Assembly (NCBI GenBank): GCA_023410475.1
Contig: JAEYPS010000028.1
Span: 186,001-250,000, forward strand
DNA: 64,000 nt
From: Bacillota bacterium
Lineage (GTDB): Bacteria; Bacillota; Clostridia; Christensenellales; SZUA-584
Direction of reading: 5' to 3'
Positions 17,359 through 25,863 of this stretch are shown here, in pieces (position 1 is the first letter of the stretch; the number at the start of each line of letters is the position of its first letter). A program made the position numbers and the translations under genes. Below the pieces are notes generated by a model that saw only the letters and a list, made by a program, of their open reading frames with translations, made no database searches and was not told the DNA's origin.

Positions 17359-18027
17359 CTAGCTGAAGCTTTCTACTATCGCAAGAGCCGACGCGATGTT
17401 TATGCCGAATCGCTCGACGCCGAGCGCAAGAAGCGCGTCAAATTCCTCTCGTGTGCGTATTCCGCCCGCCGCTTTAACCATAATATTCCCGCTCGTGAGC
17501 TCTTTAATCTTCGCGATGCGTGAAATATTGGCGTTGCCGGGAACCCAGCCCGTACCTGTCTTTAAGAAATCCGCGCCGCTGTCCATGACTATACGGCACG
17601 CGTCACTAAGTTCGCTGTCTTCAAGGCAGTTGAGTTCAATTATCACTTTTGTAAGTATGCCCTTGGGAGCAAGCTTGACTATACTGCTGAGATCGTCAGC
17701 TACATACGAGAATTCGTGGTTTTTGAACCTTCCAATATTCATAACGATATCCATTTCCTGAACACCGTCCTCTATAAGCTGCTCCGCCTCGAGCATTTTG
17801 ACCTTTGTAAGATGACCGCCGCCCGGAAAACCTACGGGGGCTCCCACAAATACATCAGGGCTGCCCTTCAGCATATCGCTGAGCGTTTTTGTCCAGCAGG
17901 GAAGCGTATGTACGTTTATAAAGCGATATCTGAGCGCGATATCCACCATGTATTTTATGTCGCTGAGCGAATGATGCGTTCTTACCGCACTGATATCTAT
18001 TAGCCTGGCAGCGCCGCTTGCTGTCAT
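17359..18027 (-). CDS. deoC: Deoxyribose-phosphate aldolase family protein (DeoC)
   Basis: This 222-residue class I aldolase has all the DERA catalytic residues: Schiff-base lysine K156 in DFLKTGTGW, K185 in VKAAGGI and D93 in EMDIVMNIG. DERA splits 2-deoxyribose 5-phosphate into acetaldehyde and glyceraldehyde 3-phosphate. The company of an Rbs-type importer and an FGGY kinase, rather than nucleoside phosphorylases, suggests an imported deoxy-sugar or related compound instead of nucleoside salvage. It is first in the leftward operon, with GGGGAG seven bases upstream and a leader of about 300 bases. Confidence 0.85.
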   Translation of the reverse strand: MTASGAARLIDISAVRTHHSLSDIKYMVDIALRYRFINVHTLPCWTKTLSDMLKGSPDVFVGAPVGFPGGGHLTKVKMLEAEQLIEDGVQEMDIVMNIGRFKNHEFSYVADDLSSIVKLAPKGILTKVIIELNCLEDSELSDACRIVMDSGADFLKTGTGWVPGNANISRIAKIKELTSGNIMVKAAGGIRTREEFDALLALGVERFGINIASALAIVESFS

Positions 18028-18263
18028 TTCATATCTCCCCTTTTCAATAAATGATACGTTCCAATTGTTATTCTATATGCTGCCTCGTAGAATTGCAAGT
18101 TATTTTTGTGCGCCATAAAACGTTTTTAACATCCTGTTAATAATCATTACACAGTAATAAGCAGCTATCATATTTGCTTTGGGTTCAGCTATAGCTTATT
18201 TCGTAATGCCGTTTACCCGCTGTAATACTTACAGATATTATGCCCCCGCGCGGCGCAAACGAT

Positions 18264-18285
18264 GTATAATTTGCAGCAATTATAC
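18264..18285. promoter_or_regulatory. Operator-like inverted repeat
   Basis: GTATAATT (18264-18271) and AATTATAC (18278-18285) are perfect inverted arms separated by six bases. The site lies about 40-60 bases downstream of the leftward promoter and upstream of the LacI-type gene, a good place for a repressor to bind. A related sequence lies at 20870-20886. Confidence 0.5.
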
Positions 18286-18331
18286 TAAATACTATCAATT
18301 ACTATTGTCATATGTTATTGTATGTTAGCAT

Positions 18332-18359
18332 TTTATATTATATAGCGTGTATTTGTCAA
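18332..18359 (-). promoter_or_regulatory. Promoter of the leftward aldolase-kinase-ABC operon
   Basis: On the minus strand TTGACA (18354-18359), 16 bases and TATAAA (18332-18337) form a good vegetative promoter, leaving a leader of about 300 bases. Apart from this promoter, the inverted repeat at 18264 and the rightward promoter, I see nothing else in 18028-18524. Confidence 0.55.
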
Positions 18360-18442
18360 TAGAGATTACAAAAACGAGTCAAACTGATAATGCGATTTCA
18401 AAGACAAAGAACAGTGCAAGTCAAGCAGGCTGAATTTCTCAC

Positions 18443-18470
18443 TTGATAAAATATGTATGCATGGTATGAT
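18443..18470 (+). promoter_or_regulatory. Promoter of the LacI-fusion gene
   Basis: TTGATA (18443-18448), a 16-base spacer and TATGAT (18465-18470) precede the gene by about 55 bases. Confidence 0.5.
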
Positions 18471-18524
18471 AAAAACATTATAACGATTATTATTTTTACT
18501 TTTCAACGAGCGGGGTAGAGGGAA

Positions 18525-20753
18525 ATGGCAACGATGAAAGACGTTGCGAGACTTGCCGGAGTATCGCACGGCACTGTCTCAAATGTATTGAATGGATCCA
18601 GGTCGGTAAGCAGCGACAAAATTAAAAGGGTCGAGCAGGCGGTCGCGGAACTTGGATACAAGCAAAACGTACTCGCAAAGAACCTTAAGACAAAGCGTAC
18701 AGGGCGCATTGAGGTTGTGATGCCCGACATATCCAATCTGGCATACGCGAAGCTGTTTGAGCAGATAAGCATTTACGCCTCTGAGAGAGGATATTCGGCA
18801 TATCTTCGCATATGCGCCGATGTGCCCGACCGTGAATGCGCCATACTTGAGCGCGCTCTGATGATGGGTACGGACGGAGTCATACTTTTGACATGTCAGC
18901 CGGCAAATACAGATTTCTTCGATCATCTTATAGAAGGCGGCCTGCCTATAGTATTCATACACCGAAAGGTAAACGGATACCGGATGAACAATGTATATAT
19001 GGATGTCCGAGGTGCTGTAATGGCAAATATGCAGGACCAGATAGCCTCGGGCTGTGAAAGGATAGCCATCGTTGCGGGCCCGCAGGAATATTCGTTTGAA
19101 ACGGAATGTATCGACGCGTATTTTAACGCCATGCAAAAAGCAAAGAAGACTATCCATACAAAATATGTGGAGACGGTAAACAACAATAAAGAAAGCGCCA
19201 TGCGCGCAGCAATAAGGCTGATGGAGCTAGACCAGCCCCCGCAGGTCATTTACACAACAGACAGGATGCTGAGCGAAGGCGTCGCGTGCGCACTGGCTAT
19301 CGGCGCTAAACCGAGAACGCCCATACCCCGGCTGATAACGCTTGACGCCGAAGAATGGACAAAGGCGAAAAGCGAAAAGGACACCGTTCTGTTCCTGCCT
19401 TATACGCAGATGGCAAGGACGGCTTTTAAAGTGCTTGACGAGGTAATAAGGCAGGACGACACGCGCGGAGGCAGAAGCATAGCTGTGCCTTGTGTAAAAA
19501 GCAGAGGTCTTGCCGCAGCCCGCTGCCACGACGTCGGTATCCGCCGGAAGATAAGGATACTGACACAGGACTCACCCTCAAGCCATACGATAAAGTCGCT
19601 TGCGGCCGACTTTAAACGAACTACCGGAATAGATCTTGAGCTTAACCAGGTTCCATATAATCAAGTGCTGGGCGAGATACTGCGCGGAGTGCCGGCGGGC
19701 GATTACGACGCGTTCTCGTTTGACCTTGCGTGGATGAAGGAATTGATACTGGGTGGGTATGTTCAGGACCTTACAGAGTTTTATGTAGACAGAAAGGAAC
19801 TGTCGCGGATGTTTTCCGATGACGTGCTGCGCGAGCACTGCTTCTTCGGGGATAGGTTTTTCGCTCTTCCGTTCAGCCATACCGTTCAGCTTTTGTATTA
19901 CAGAAAAGACCTGTTCGGGCAATTGAAAAACATGCGGCTTTTCTTTGAGCGTTACAAAAAAGAGCTTAAGGTGCCCACGACGTGGGAGGAATATAACCGC
20001 GTCGCAAAGTTTTTCACGAGAAAATACAACCCGGAATCCGAGACTCTTTACGGCACGACGCTGGGCGCTATGAACGCTTCGGGCGCCGTCTGTGAGTTTT
20101 TGCCCAGGGCATGGGCCGCAGGAGGAAACGTATTTGAAAACGGCAAAGCCGTTATCGACAGCGACGCGTGCGCGGCGGCTCTTGCCTGTTATGTCCAAAG
20201 CTTTGATTACGCCCATCCCGATTCCCCCGCGCACTGGTGGGATGAACAGGTAGAGATATTCGGCCGGGGCGACGCGGCTATGATGGTGATGTTCTCGGAC
20301 CACGCGACTCCTCTCGAAGACAGGAGCGTTTCGTCTGTGGTCGGAAAGGTAGGGTTTACGCTTGTTCCCGGCAAAGCGAGCGTGCTCGGCGGTTGGTCTA
20401 TAGGAGTCAATCCCTACAGCGACAAAAAAGACGACGCGTTCGAATTCGCGAAATGGACGGCTTCAGAATCGCTGATAATGCCTAACGCAATGCTGGGAAG
20501 AATAGTGCCTTACCGCTCCGTTTTTGAAAGCACCGAGTTGCACAACCTGTATCCGTGGTACCGCATGCTGCCCAGCGCGTTCACATGCACAAGAAGGCGC
20601 GCTATGCCCAAGAATCCTAAGGGTGAGGGCGTTTCGGAGGCTATGCTTGAGCAGATCATCGGCGACGCCGTGCACAAGACCATTGAAAAACGGATAACGC
20701 CGAAAGAGGCGCTGGCCGAGGCCGCCGGTTATCTTAATGAAGCAATAAAATGA
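18525..20753 (+). CDS. LacI-type regulator fused to a family 1 solute-binding domain
   Basis: This 742-residue protein is about twice the length of a LacI repressor. Residues 1-60 are a LacI helix-turn-helix with hinge (MATMKDVARLAGVSHGTVS and NVLNGSR). Residues about 61-340 are the usual LacI periplasmic-binding-like effector domain. Residues about 342-742 form a complete bacterial extracellular solute-binding family 1 domain, starting near KIRILTQDSP. There is no signal peptide, so this second domain must work in the cytoplasm, probably as an extra ligand sensor. There is no frameshift or stop at the junction. It sits between the leftward Rbs operon and the rightward catabolic operon and could control both. 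Confidence 0.85.
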   Translation: MATMKDVARLAGVSHGTVSNVLNGSRSVSSDKIKRVEQAVAELGYKQNVLAKNLKTKRTGRIEVVMPDISNLAYAKLFEQISIYASERGYSAYLRICADVPDRECAILERALMMGTDGVILLTCQPANTDFFDHLIEGGLPIVFIHRKVNGYRMNNVYMDVRGAVMANMQDQIASGCERIAIVAGPQEYSFETECIDAYFNAMQKAKKTIHTKYVETVNNNKESAMRAAIRLMELDQPPQVIYTTDRMLSEGVACALAIGAKPRTPIPRLITLDAEEWTKAKSEKDTVLFLPYTQMARTAFKVLDEVIRQDDTRGGRSIAVPCVKSRGLAAARCHDVGIRRKIRILTQDSPSSHTIKSLAADFKRTTGIDLELNQVPYNQVLGEILRGVPAGDYDAFSFDLAWMKELILGGYVQDLTEFYVDRKELSRMFSDDVLREHCFFGDRFFALPFSHTVQLLYYRKDLFGQLKNMRLFFERYKKELKVPTTWEEYNRVAKFFTRKYNPESETLYGTTLGAMNASGAVCEFLPRAWAAGGNVFENGKAVIDSDACAAALACYVQSFDYAHPDSPAHWWDEQVEIFGRGDAAMMVMFSDHATPLEDRSVSSVVGKVGFTLVPGKASVLGGWSIGVNPYSDKKDDAFEFAKWTASESLIMPNAMLGRIVPYRSVFESTELHNLYPWYRMLPSAFTCTRRRAMPKNPKGEGVSEAMLEQIIGDAVHKTIEKRITPKEALAEAAGYLNEAIK

Positions 20754-20796
20754 TGCAATAGAATATTGACACGTTCAAATAATTGATTTATCATAA

Positions 20797-20831
20797 GGCA
20801 TGAGGACCGGAATGGCCGCATGCCCTTTTTT
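20797..20831 (+). terminator. Intrinsic terminator of the LacI-fusion gene
   Basis: GGCATG (20797-20802) pairs with CATGCC (20819-20824), followed by CTTTTTTG. The loop can pair further through GGnCCGG/GGCCG. Confidence 0.75.
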
Positions 20832-20935
20832 GTCTTCACAAACTCTTTAAAAGATGCAGTATTTGTAATGTATTTGGCAATAATACGTTATATCAGCAAC
20901 GCACTATGAAACTATACACGAAAGAAGGAATGTAA

Positions 20936-22177
20936 ATGGATCGTTACAAGGAAGTTTTGCTAAGCCCAATAAACATTGGCAAACGAGAGTGTAAGAACAG
21001 ATTCTTTATCCAGGCCATGGAATGCACAGACGCCGACAAGGACGGAAATCCATCGGATCTCACCGTCGAGCGGTATTCTAATCTCTTCAAGGGTGAAGCC
21101 GGCATGGTAACGCTTGAAGCCATTACCATAACGGATGAGTGCCGCAGCAGGCTGAACCAGCTTTCTATTATGCCCAAGAACGTAAAACCGCTGGAAAAAT
21201 TCGTGGGAGACTTGAAGAAGCTCAATCCGGATACGCTGTTCGTATTCCAGCTCACGCACTCGGGCGAGCTGAGCAACCCGGACTTTTCGCGCAGGGTGAC
21301 CGTAAAGCCCCTGCCGGGCTTTGGCGGCGAGGTATTAACTGAGGAAGAAGTCGACCGTATCATGGACCAGTTCGTGCTTGCGGCGCGTATAGCCTATGAC
21401 GCGGGAGCGGACGGCATAGACCTTAAGCTGTGCCACGGATATTTTGGTTCTCAGATGCTGCGCCCGTATAACGACCGTAACTGGAAATACGGCGGCCCGT
21501 GGGAAAACAGAAGGCGCTTCGCGTTTGACCTGTATGAGAGGATAAACAAAGAGATTAATGACCCGAACTTTTTGATAGGCTCGAAGATATCCGCGTGGGA
21601 AGGCTTCCCGGGCGGGTTTGGCACGGAAGGCCCCGACTCTCCAATAATCGATCTTACCGAGCCGCTTGATCTCGTACGCGGCCTTGAGGAGCGCGGCGCG
21701 CAGTACTTCGTGCAGTCGGGCGGCAGTCCTTCTATAACTGTAAATATTACGCAGGCCGACAAGCACGCGCCGTATTTCGCGTATCTGCACCCCACCTGGG
21801 CAAAGGAATTTAAAAAGGCAGCGAAAAGCGCTGCTATCATAGGCTCTAACTATTCAGTGTTCAGAAACGGAAAGAACGGCTGCCTGGCGGCGGAAACAGA
21901 GAAGAACTCGATGTTTTTCTACGGCTCTAAGTTTATAGCGGAAGGCAAGGTGGATATGATAGCGCTCGGACGCCAGTCTTACGCCGACCCGCTGCTGCCC
22001 AAAAAGCTGCGCGAAGGACGCGAGAGCGAGATAAAATGGTGCACGATATGCGACAACTGCCTCGAGCTTCTTATACGCCAGAGGGAGATAGGATGCTGCA
22101 CGTATAACAAGCATTATACCGACGTATTGGTCAAAACAAGAAAAGAATTCGGGCCGCTGCGCAAAATGCATACATAA
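20936..22177 (+). CDS. NADH:flavin oxidoreductase (old yellow enzyme family), second copy
   Basis: This 413-residue FMN-binding TIM barrel is a divergent paralogue of the protein at 8566. It shows LTHSGE in place of HSGR, an LCHGYFGSQMLRPYNDR segment, and the same C-terminal CX2CX2CX11C pattern (C369, C372, C375, C387), followed directly by another cysteine. The NAD- and FAD-binding domains of dienoyl-CoA reductase are missing. It would reduce an activated double bond in a small cytoplasmic substrate. It starts the operon that continues with a TIM-barrel isomerase and a zinc dehydrogenase; AAGGA lies nine bases upstream. Confidence 0.78.
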   Translation: MDRYKEVLLSPINIGKRECKNRFFIQAMECTDADKDGNPSDLTVERYSNLFKGEAGMVTLEAITITDECRSRLNQLSIMPKNVKPLEKFVGDLKKLNPDTLFVFQLTHSGELSNPDFSRRVTVKPLPGFGGEVLTEEEVDRIMDQFVLAARIAYDAGADGIDLKLCHGYFGSQMLRPYNDRNWKYGGPWENRRRFAFDLYERINKEINDPNFLIGSKISAWEGFPGGFGTEGPDSPIIDLTEPLDLVRGLEERGAQYFVQSGGSPSITVNITQADKHAPYFAYLHPTWAKEFKKAAKSAAIIGSNYSVFRNGKNGCLAAETEKNSMFFYGSKFIAEGKVDMIALGRQSYADPLLPKKLREGRESEIKWCTICDNCLELLIRQREIGCCTYNKHYTDVLVKTRKEFGPLRKMHT

Positions 22178-22221
22178 TAAGAGCCCGCGGTTTTGAAAAT
22201 AATGAAAAAAGGAGAATCACT

Positions 22222-23205
22222 ATGAAACTGGGATTTTTTGCGGCCAACTACGCGCACCTTTCGTTGGAAGAAGTAGCGAATATAATGGTCGAGCACGGCT
22301 ATGAGATGATGGAGATACCCGCGTACAGCGGCTGTGAGCAATTTGACTGTGACGAGATGTTAAAGCCGGGTAAAGCGGCCGAGCTGAAAAAAATGCTTGC
22401 GGGCTACGGCATAGAGATCTCAGGGCTTTCCAATCACGCGGACTCCCTGCTGATACTCGGGCCTCACACCGAGGATACCGATAAGCTTTGCCCCGGCACA
22501 AAGGAAGAAAAGGTTAAGTACGGTATAGAAAACCTTTTAAAGACGGCTCAGGCGGCAAACGCTCTTGAATGCCCGGTGGTCAACGGATTCACGGGCGTCA
22601 CGAACTGGGGCCGTTACTTCCCGTTCCCGTCCGCGGACGGCTGGGAGAAGATGGAGAGGGAGTTTGCCGAAGTATTTCCTCCTATAATGGACAAGTTTAA
22701 GGAATACGGCGTAAAATTCGCGGTAGAGCCTCATCCCAACAACATGATATACGACATACATACCGCTAAGCGCGCTATAGAGCTTTTGGACGGGCATCCG
22801 AACTTCGGATACAACCTTGACCCGGCGAATATAATCTATCTCGGCGTCAGGGTAGAGAACTTCATAGACGAGCTTGGCGACAGGATATTCCACGTTCACG
22901 CAAAAGACGGCGAGATAGTAGAGCATAACCTGCAGCGCGGCGGGATACTGATGCAGGGCGACTGGCAGAGGATAGACCGCGCGTTCCGCTTCCGCATACC
23001 CGGCTGGGGCAGCGTTCCTTGGAAGAAGGTAATTACCGAGCTTTCCATGGTCGGATACGACTATGTTTTAAGCTATGAGCACGAAGACGTTACGATGAGC
23101 GTAGGCGACGGCGTAGAGAAGGTTGCCGCTTACTTAAAGCCGCTCATCATCAAGGCGCCTTATGAAGGCCGCCGCGACAAGATTTTCAACAATCCGAGAG
23201 ATTAA
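22222..23205 (+). CDS. Sugar phosphate isomerase/epimerase family TIM barrel
   Basis: This 327-residue protein has the xylose-isomerase-like TIM-barrel fold (AP endonuclease 2 superfamily). Candidate divalent-metal ligands are a glutamate in VEPHPNN, an aspartate in YNLDPAN, a histidine in FHVHAKDGE and a glutamate in SYEHED. Known members are isomerases and epimerases, but also dehydratases, hydratases and the lyases or hydratases of 3-keto-glycoside pathways. It lies between an old yellow enzyme and a zinc dehydrogenase, so an oxidised sugar intermediate is a reasonable substrate. A strong AAAAGGAG site fixes the start. Confidence 0.78.
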   Translation: MKLGFFAANYAHLSLEEVANIMVEHGYEMMEIPAYSGCEQFDCDEMLKPGKAAELKKMLAGYGIEISGLSNHADSLLILGPHTEDTDKLCPGTKEEKVKYGIENLLKTAQAANALECPVVNGFTGVTNWGRYFPFPSADGWEKMEREFAEVFPPIMDKFKEYGVKFAVEPHPNNMIYDIHTAKRAIELLDGHPNFGYNLDPANIIYLGVRVENFIDELGDRIFHVHAKDGEIVEHNLQRGGILMQGDWQRIDRAFRFRIPGWGSVPWKKVITELSMVGYDYVLSYEHEDVTMSVGDGVEKVAAYLKPLIIKAPYEGRRDKIFNNPRD

Positions 23206-23216
23206 GAGGTGATATT

Positions 23217-24275
23217 ATGGCAAAAACAATGAAAGCGCAGGTTGTTAAAGCTCCTTACCAGATGGAATACACAGACGTGCCCATCCCTGAGATAAACGAT
23301 GACGAAGTCTTGATAAAGATCAAGGTCTGCGGTATCTGCGGATCGGACTGGAGCATCTATACCGGTAAATACGCGGCGGACAAGCTGCCGCTTATCACGG
23401 GACATGAGTTCTGGGGCGAAGTTGCCGAGGTAGGCAAAAACGCGAAAGGCTTGAAGGTGGGAGACCGGGTAGCGGCGGATATCTGCCTTACATGCGGAAC
23501 ATGCTACTTCTGCCGCAGAGGCGACGGGCTGCTCTGCGAAACGTTTACGCAGCTTGGCATACACACAAACGGCGGCTTCGCGGAATATGTAAAGGCTCCG
23601 TGGAAAAACTGCTACCCGCTTCCCGATGATATGGGCGATTATACGGCGGCGTTCGTAGAGCCTCTGACCGCGGTCATACACGCTGCTCAGCGCATGGACG
23701 CTAAGATAGGCTCGTCAGTAGCTGTTATAGGCTGCGGCCTTGGCATACTGCACGGCGCGCTGGCAAAAGCGAGGGCATGTGCTCCCGTTATCGTGATAGG
23801 CGACGACGCAGCAAGGCTCGAAACGGCTAAGAAGATGGGCGCGGATATAACCATCAACATAAAAGAAGTAGCCGATCCCGTCGCGGAAGTCAAAAGACTT
23901 ACGGGCGGTGTGGGCGTAGATTACGTGATCGAGGCTGTGGGAACTACGCAGACATACGAGCAGGCGTTCAAGATGCTTCGACGCGGCGGCAAAGTCGAGG
24001 CGTTCGGCATAGTAGGACAGGGACAGACCGCGGCGCTTGAGCCTTATGAGTTCGTACTCGGGGAAAAGAAGGTCAGCGGTTCGTGCGCCGGCATAGGCAA
24101 CAACTGGGGCGACGCGATAACGCTGCTCAAATACGGCATCATCGACCCGAGCCCCATGTATTCTATGGCGGTGCCTCTTTCCGAACTCGAAACGGCGCTC
24201 AAGGAGATAAGAGAACAGAACAACCTTGTAAAGGTGTTCGTATGCCCCGAGCTTAAAGAGCGCGTATATTTCTAA
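23217..24275 (+). CDS. Zinc-dependent alcohol/polyol dehydrogenase
   Basis: This 352-residue medium-chain dehydrogenase has catalytic zinc ligands C41, H63 and E64 and structural zinc ligands C93, C96, C99 and C107. Its Rossmann segment is GCGLGIL near 173-179. It resembles sorbitol, threonine and galactitol-phosphate dehydrogenases. It likely interconverts a secondary alcohol and ketone on a sugar or polyol with NAD(H). It is 11 bases from the TIM-barrel gene and ends just before a hairpin at 24287. Confidence 0.85.
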   Translation: MAKTMKAQVVKAPYQMEYTDVPIPEINDDEVLIKIKVCGICGSDWSIYTGKYAADKLPLITGHEFWGEVAEVGKNAKGLKVGDRVAADICLTCGTCYFCRRGDGLLCETFTQLGIHTNGGFAEYVKAPWKNCYPLPDDMGDYTAAFVEPLTAVIHAAQRMDAKIGSSVAVIGCGLGILHGALAKARACAPVIVIGDDAARLETAKKMGADITINIKEVADPVAEVKRLTGGVGVDYVIEAVGTTQTYEQAFKMLRRGGKVEAFGIVGQGQTAALEPYEFVLGEKKVSGSCAGIGNNWGDAITLLKYGIIDPSPMYSMAVPLSELETALKEIREQNNLVKVFVCPELKERVYF

Positions 24276-24286
24276 ATGAAAGGCGA

Positions 24287-24312
24287 AAGGGCTGCTCTTT
24301 TGGGCAGCCCTT
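24287..24312 (+). terminator. Hairpin between dehydrogenase and kinase genes
   Basis: AAGGGCTGC (24287-24295) pairs perfectly with GCAGCCCTT (24304-24312). There is no long T run, and the next coding region begins only six bases later. It may be a partial terminator or may hide the ribosome site. Confidence 0.5.
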
Positions 24313-24318
24313 AATTAT

Positions 24319-25266
24319 GTGATGATACTGACAGTCACATTAAACCCGGCCATGGACAGGCTGATGTTCGTGGACGGATTTACATTCAACGTTACGAACA
24401 GGATATACCGACGCGAAAACTGCGTGGGCGGAAAAGGCACGCATGTTTCCGTTAACCTGGCGTGCCTCGGGGAGCCGAGCATAGCGATGGGAATAGCTAT
24501 GGGTGAGACCGGACATCAGATCATCAGCAGCCTTGAAGAGCAGGGCGTGATCTGTGATTTTGTTTACTCCGAGCAGGGTGAGTCTCGCACGAACTATATA
24601 CTGCTTGACGGCAAGTCGAGCACTCTCATTTGTGAGCGCGGCCCCGATATACCGGCGGATATGCTGGACACGTTTTTTATAAGGTATAATGAGCTTCTTG
24701 ATCAAACAGACTGGGTAGTAATATCCGGCGACGCGTCGAATTTTGAGGACAACGCGGGACGCTCGCTGCAGGACAAGCTTCTTGAGACCGCGCGCGTCAA
24801 AGGAGTGCGCACAGTGCTTGACAGCGCGGGCGCATCGCTGAAATCGGGCATAGCGCACAGCCCCTATCTGATAAAGCCTAACGCCGAAGAGCTCTCAGAG
24901 CTGACAGGTATGCCCGCAAATACGGACGAGCAGATAATATCGGCAGTTAAAATGCTCTCGGGCTATAGTATAGAGATAATAGCTGTTTCGATGGGCGGCC
25001 GGGGAAGCATAGTTAAGTTCGGCGGCAGCTTTTACCGAGCGGGTATCGCCAGCGTTGAGGCGGTAAATACGGTAGGCTGCGGAGACGCGTATCTGAGCGG
25101 CCTTGTGTACTCTATAAAAAACGGATATGCCCCGGAGCGCGCGCTTGCGTTCGCGGCGGCATGCGGCGCGGCGGAGGCGCTGAATCCTCTGTCAGTCGGG
25201 TTTGATAAAAACAAAGCGCTTGAGCTTTGCAAAAATATAAGAATTGAGAGATTGGAGACAGAATAG
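24319..25266 (+). CDS. PfkB family hexose-phosphate kinase (1-phosphofructokinase/LacC-like)
   Basis: This 315-residue kinase resembles FruK and tagatose-6-phosphate kinase, which add a second phosphate to a ketohexose phosphate. The N-terminal LTVTLNPAMDRL, the GGKGTHVSVNLACLG block and the C-terminal GCGDAYLSGL with its catalytic aspartate are visible. GCGD replaces the more usual GAGD. The start may be GTG at 24319 or ATG at 24322. Neither has a ribosome site outside the preceding hairpin, so initiation may depend on coupling or on hairpin opening. The stop overlaps the GTG start of the aldolase gene. Confidence 0.8.
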   Translation: MMILTVTLNPAMDRLMFVDGFTFNVTNRIYRRENCVGGKGTHVSVNLACLGEPSIAMGIAMGETGHQIISSLEEQGVICDFVYSEQGESRTNYILLDGKSSTLICERGPDIPADMLDTFFIRYNELLDQTDWVVISGDASNFEDNAGRSLQDKLLETARVKGVRTVLDSAGASLKSGIAHSPYLIKPNAEELSELTGMPANTDEQIISAVKMLSGYSIEIIAVSMGGRGSIVKFGGSFYRAGIASVEAVNTVGCGDAYLSGLVYSIKNGYAPERALAFAAACGAAEALNPLSVGFDKNKALELCKNIRIERLETE

Positions 25267-25862
25267 TGCAGTATATTGAAGAGAGAAAGAAAATGCTGAA
25301 GATAGCCAGCGACCTGTGGGAGCGCAGGCTGACAAACGCGGCGGGAGGCAACCTTGCGATGCGGGTGGACGACAACCGCATACTGCTTTCACCGTCTATG
25401 ATGAGCGAGCACAAGCATTGCTGTATCGATATCGAGGAACCCTTGCTGATAGACTACGACTGCAACATACTCGAAGGCACGGGGGCGTTCTCGCGCGAGG
25501 GCAGGATGCACGCGCTGATAATGAAAAACATACCCGAGGTCAGCGGCGTGATTCACGCGCATCCTTTCTATACGATGGTATTTGTCGCGGCATGCAAGCC
25601 AATACCGCAGGTCACGGAAGCGACACTTAAAATGGGAGAGACAGGCCTTATACATCAGGCAAAGGCGTACAGCATGGAGCTTGCCGAGAACGCGTATGAA
25701 TACTTCCTTCCCAAGCGTGAACAGCTGAAGACAACGGGGCTTTGCGGACTGCTGCCCTATCACGGCACCGTCGCGGTAGGCAAACACATCGAACAGGCGT
25801 TTTCGGTCGTCGAACGGGTTGAAGCGGACGCGGTATGCAATATATTCGGGAAACTGATCTAG
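25266..25862 (+). CDS. Class II aldolase/adducin family protein (fuculose/rhamnulose-phosphate aldolase-like)
   Basis: This 198-residue zinc aldolase resembles FucA/AraD. Zinc ligands are visible as the HAH pair in GVIHAHPFY and the later histidine in PYHGTVAVG. The N-terminal TNAAGGNLAMRV loop is the phosphate-binding site. It would split a ketose 1-phosphate into dihydroxyacetone phosphate and an aldehyde. The start is GTG at 25266, with GGAG seven bases upstream, overlapping the kinase stop. The following rhamnulokinase-like gene could make its substrate, as in rhamnose or fucose breakdown. Confidence 0.82.
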   Translation: MQYIEERKKMLKIASDLWERRLTNAAGGNLAMRVDDNRILLSPSMMSEHKHCCIDIEEPLLIDYDCNILEGTGAFSREGRMHALIMKNIPEVSGVIHAHPFYTMVFVAACKPIPQVTEATLKMGETGLIHQAKAYSMELAENAYEYFLPKREQLKTTGLCGLLPYHGTVAVGKHIEQAFSVVERVEADAVCNIFGKLI

Positions 25863-25863
25863 A

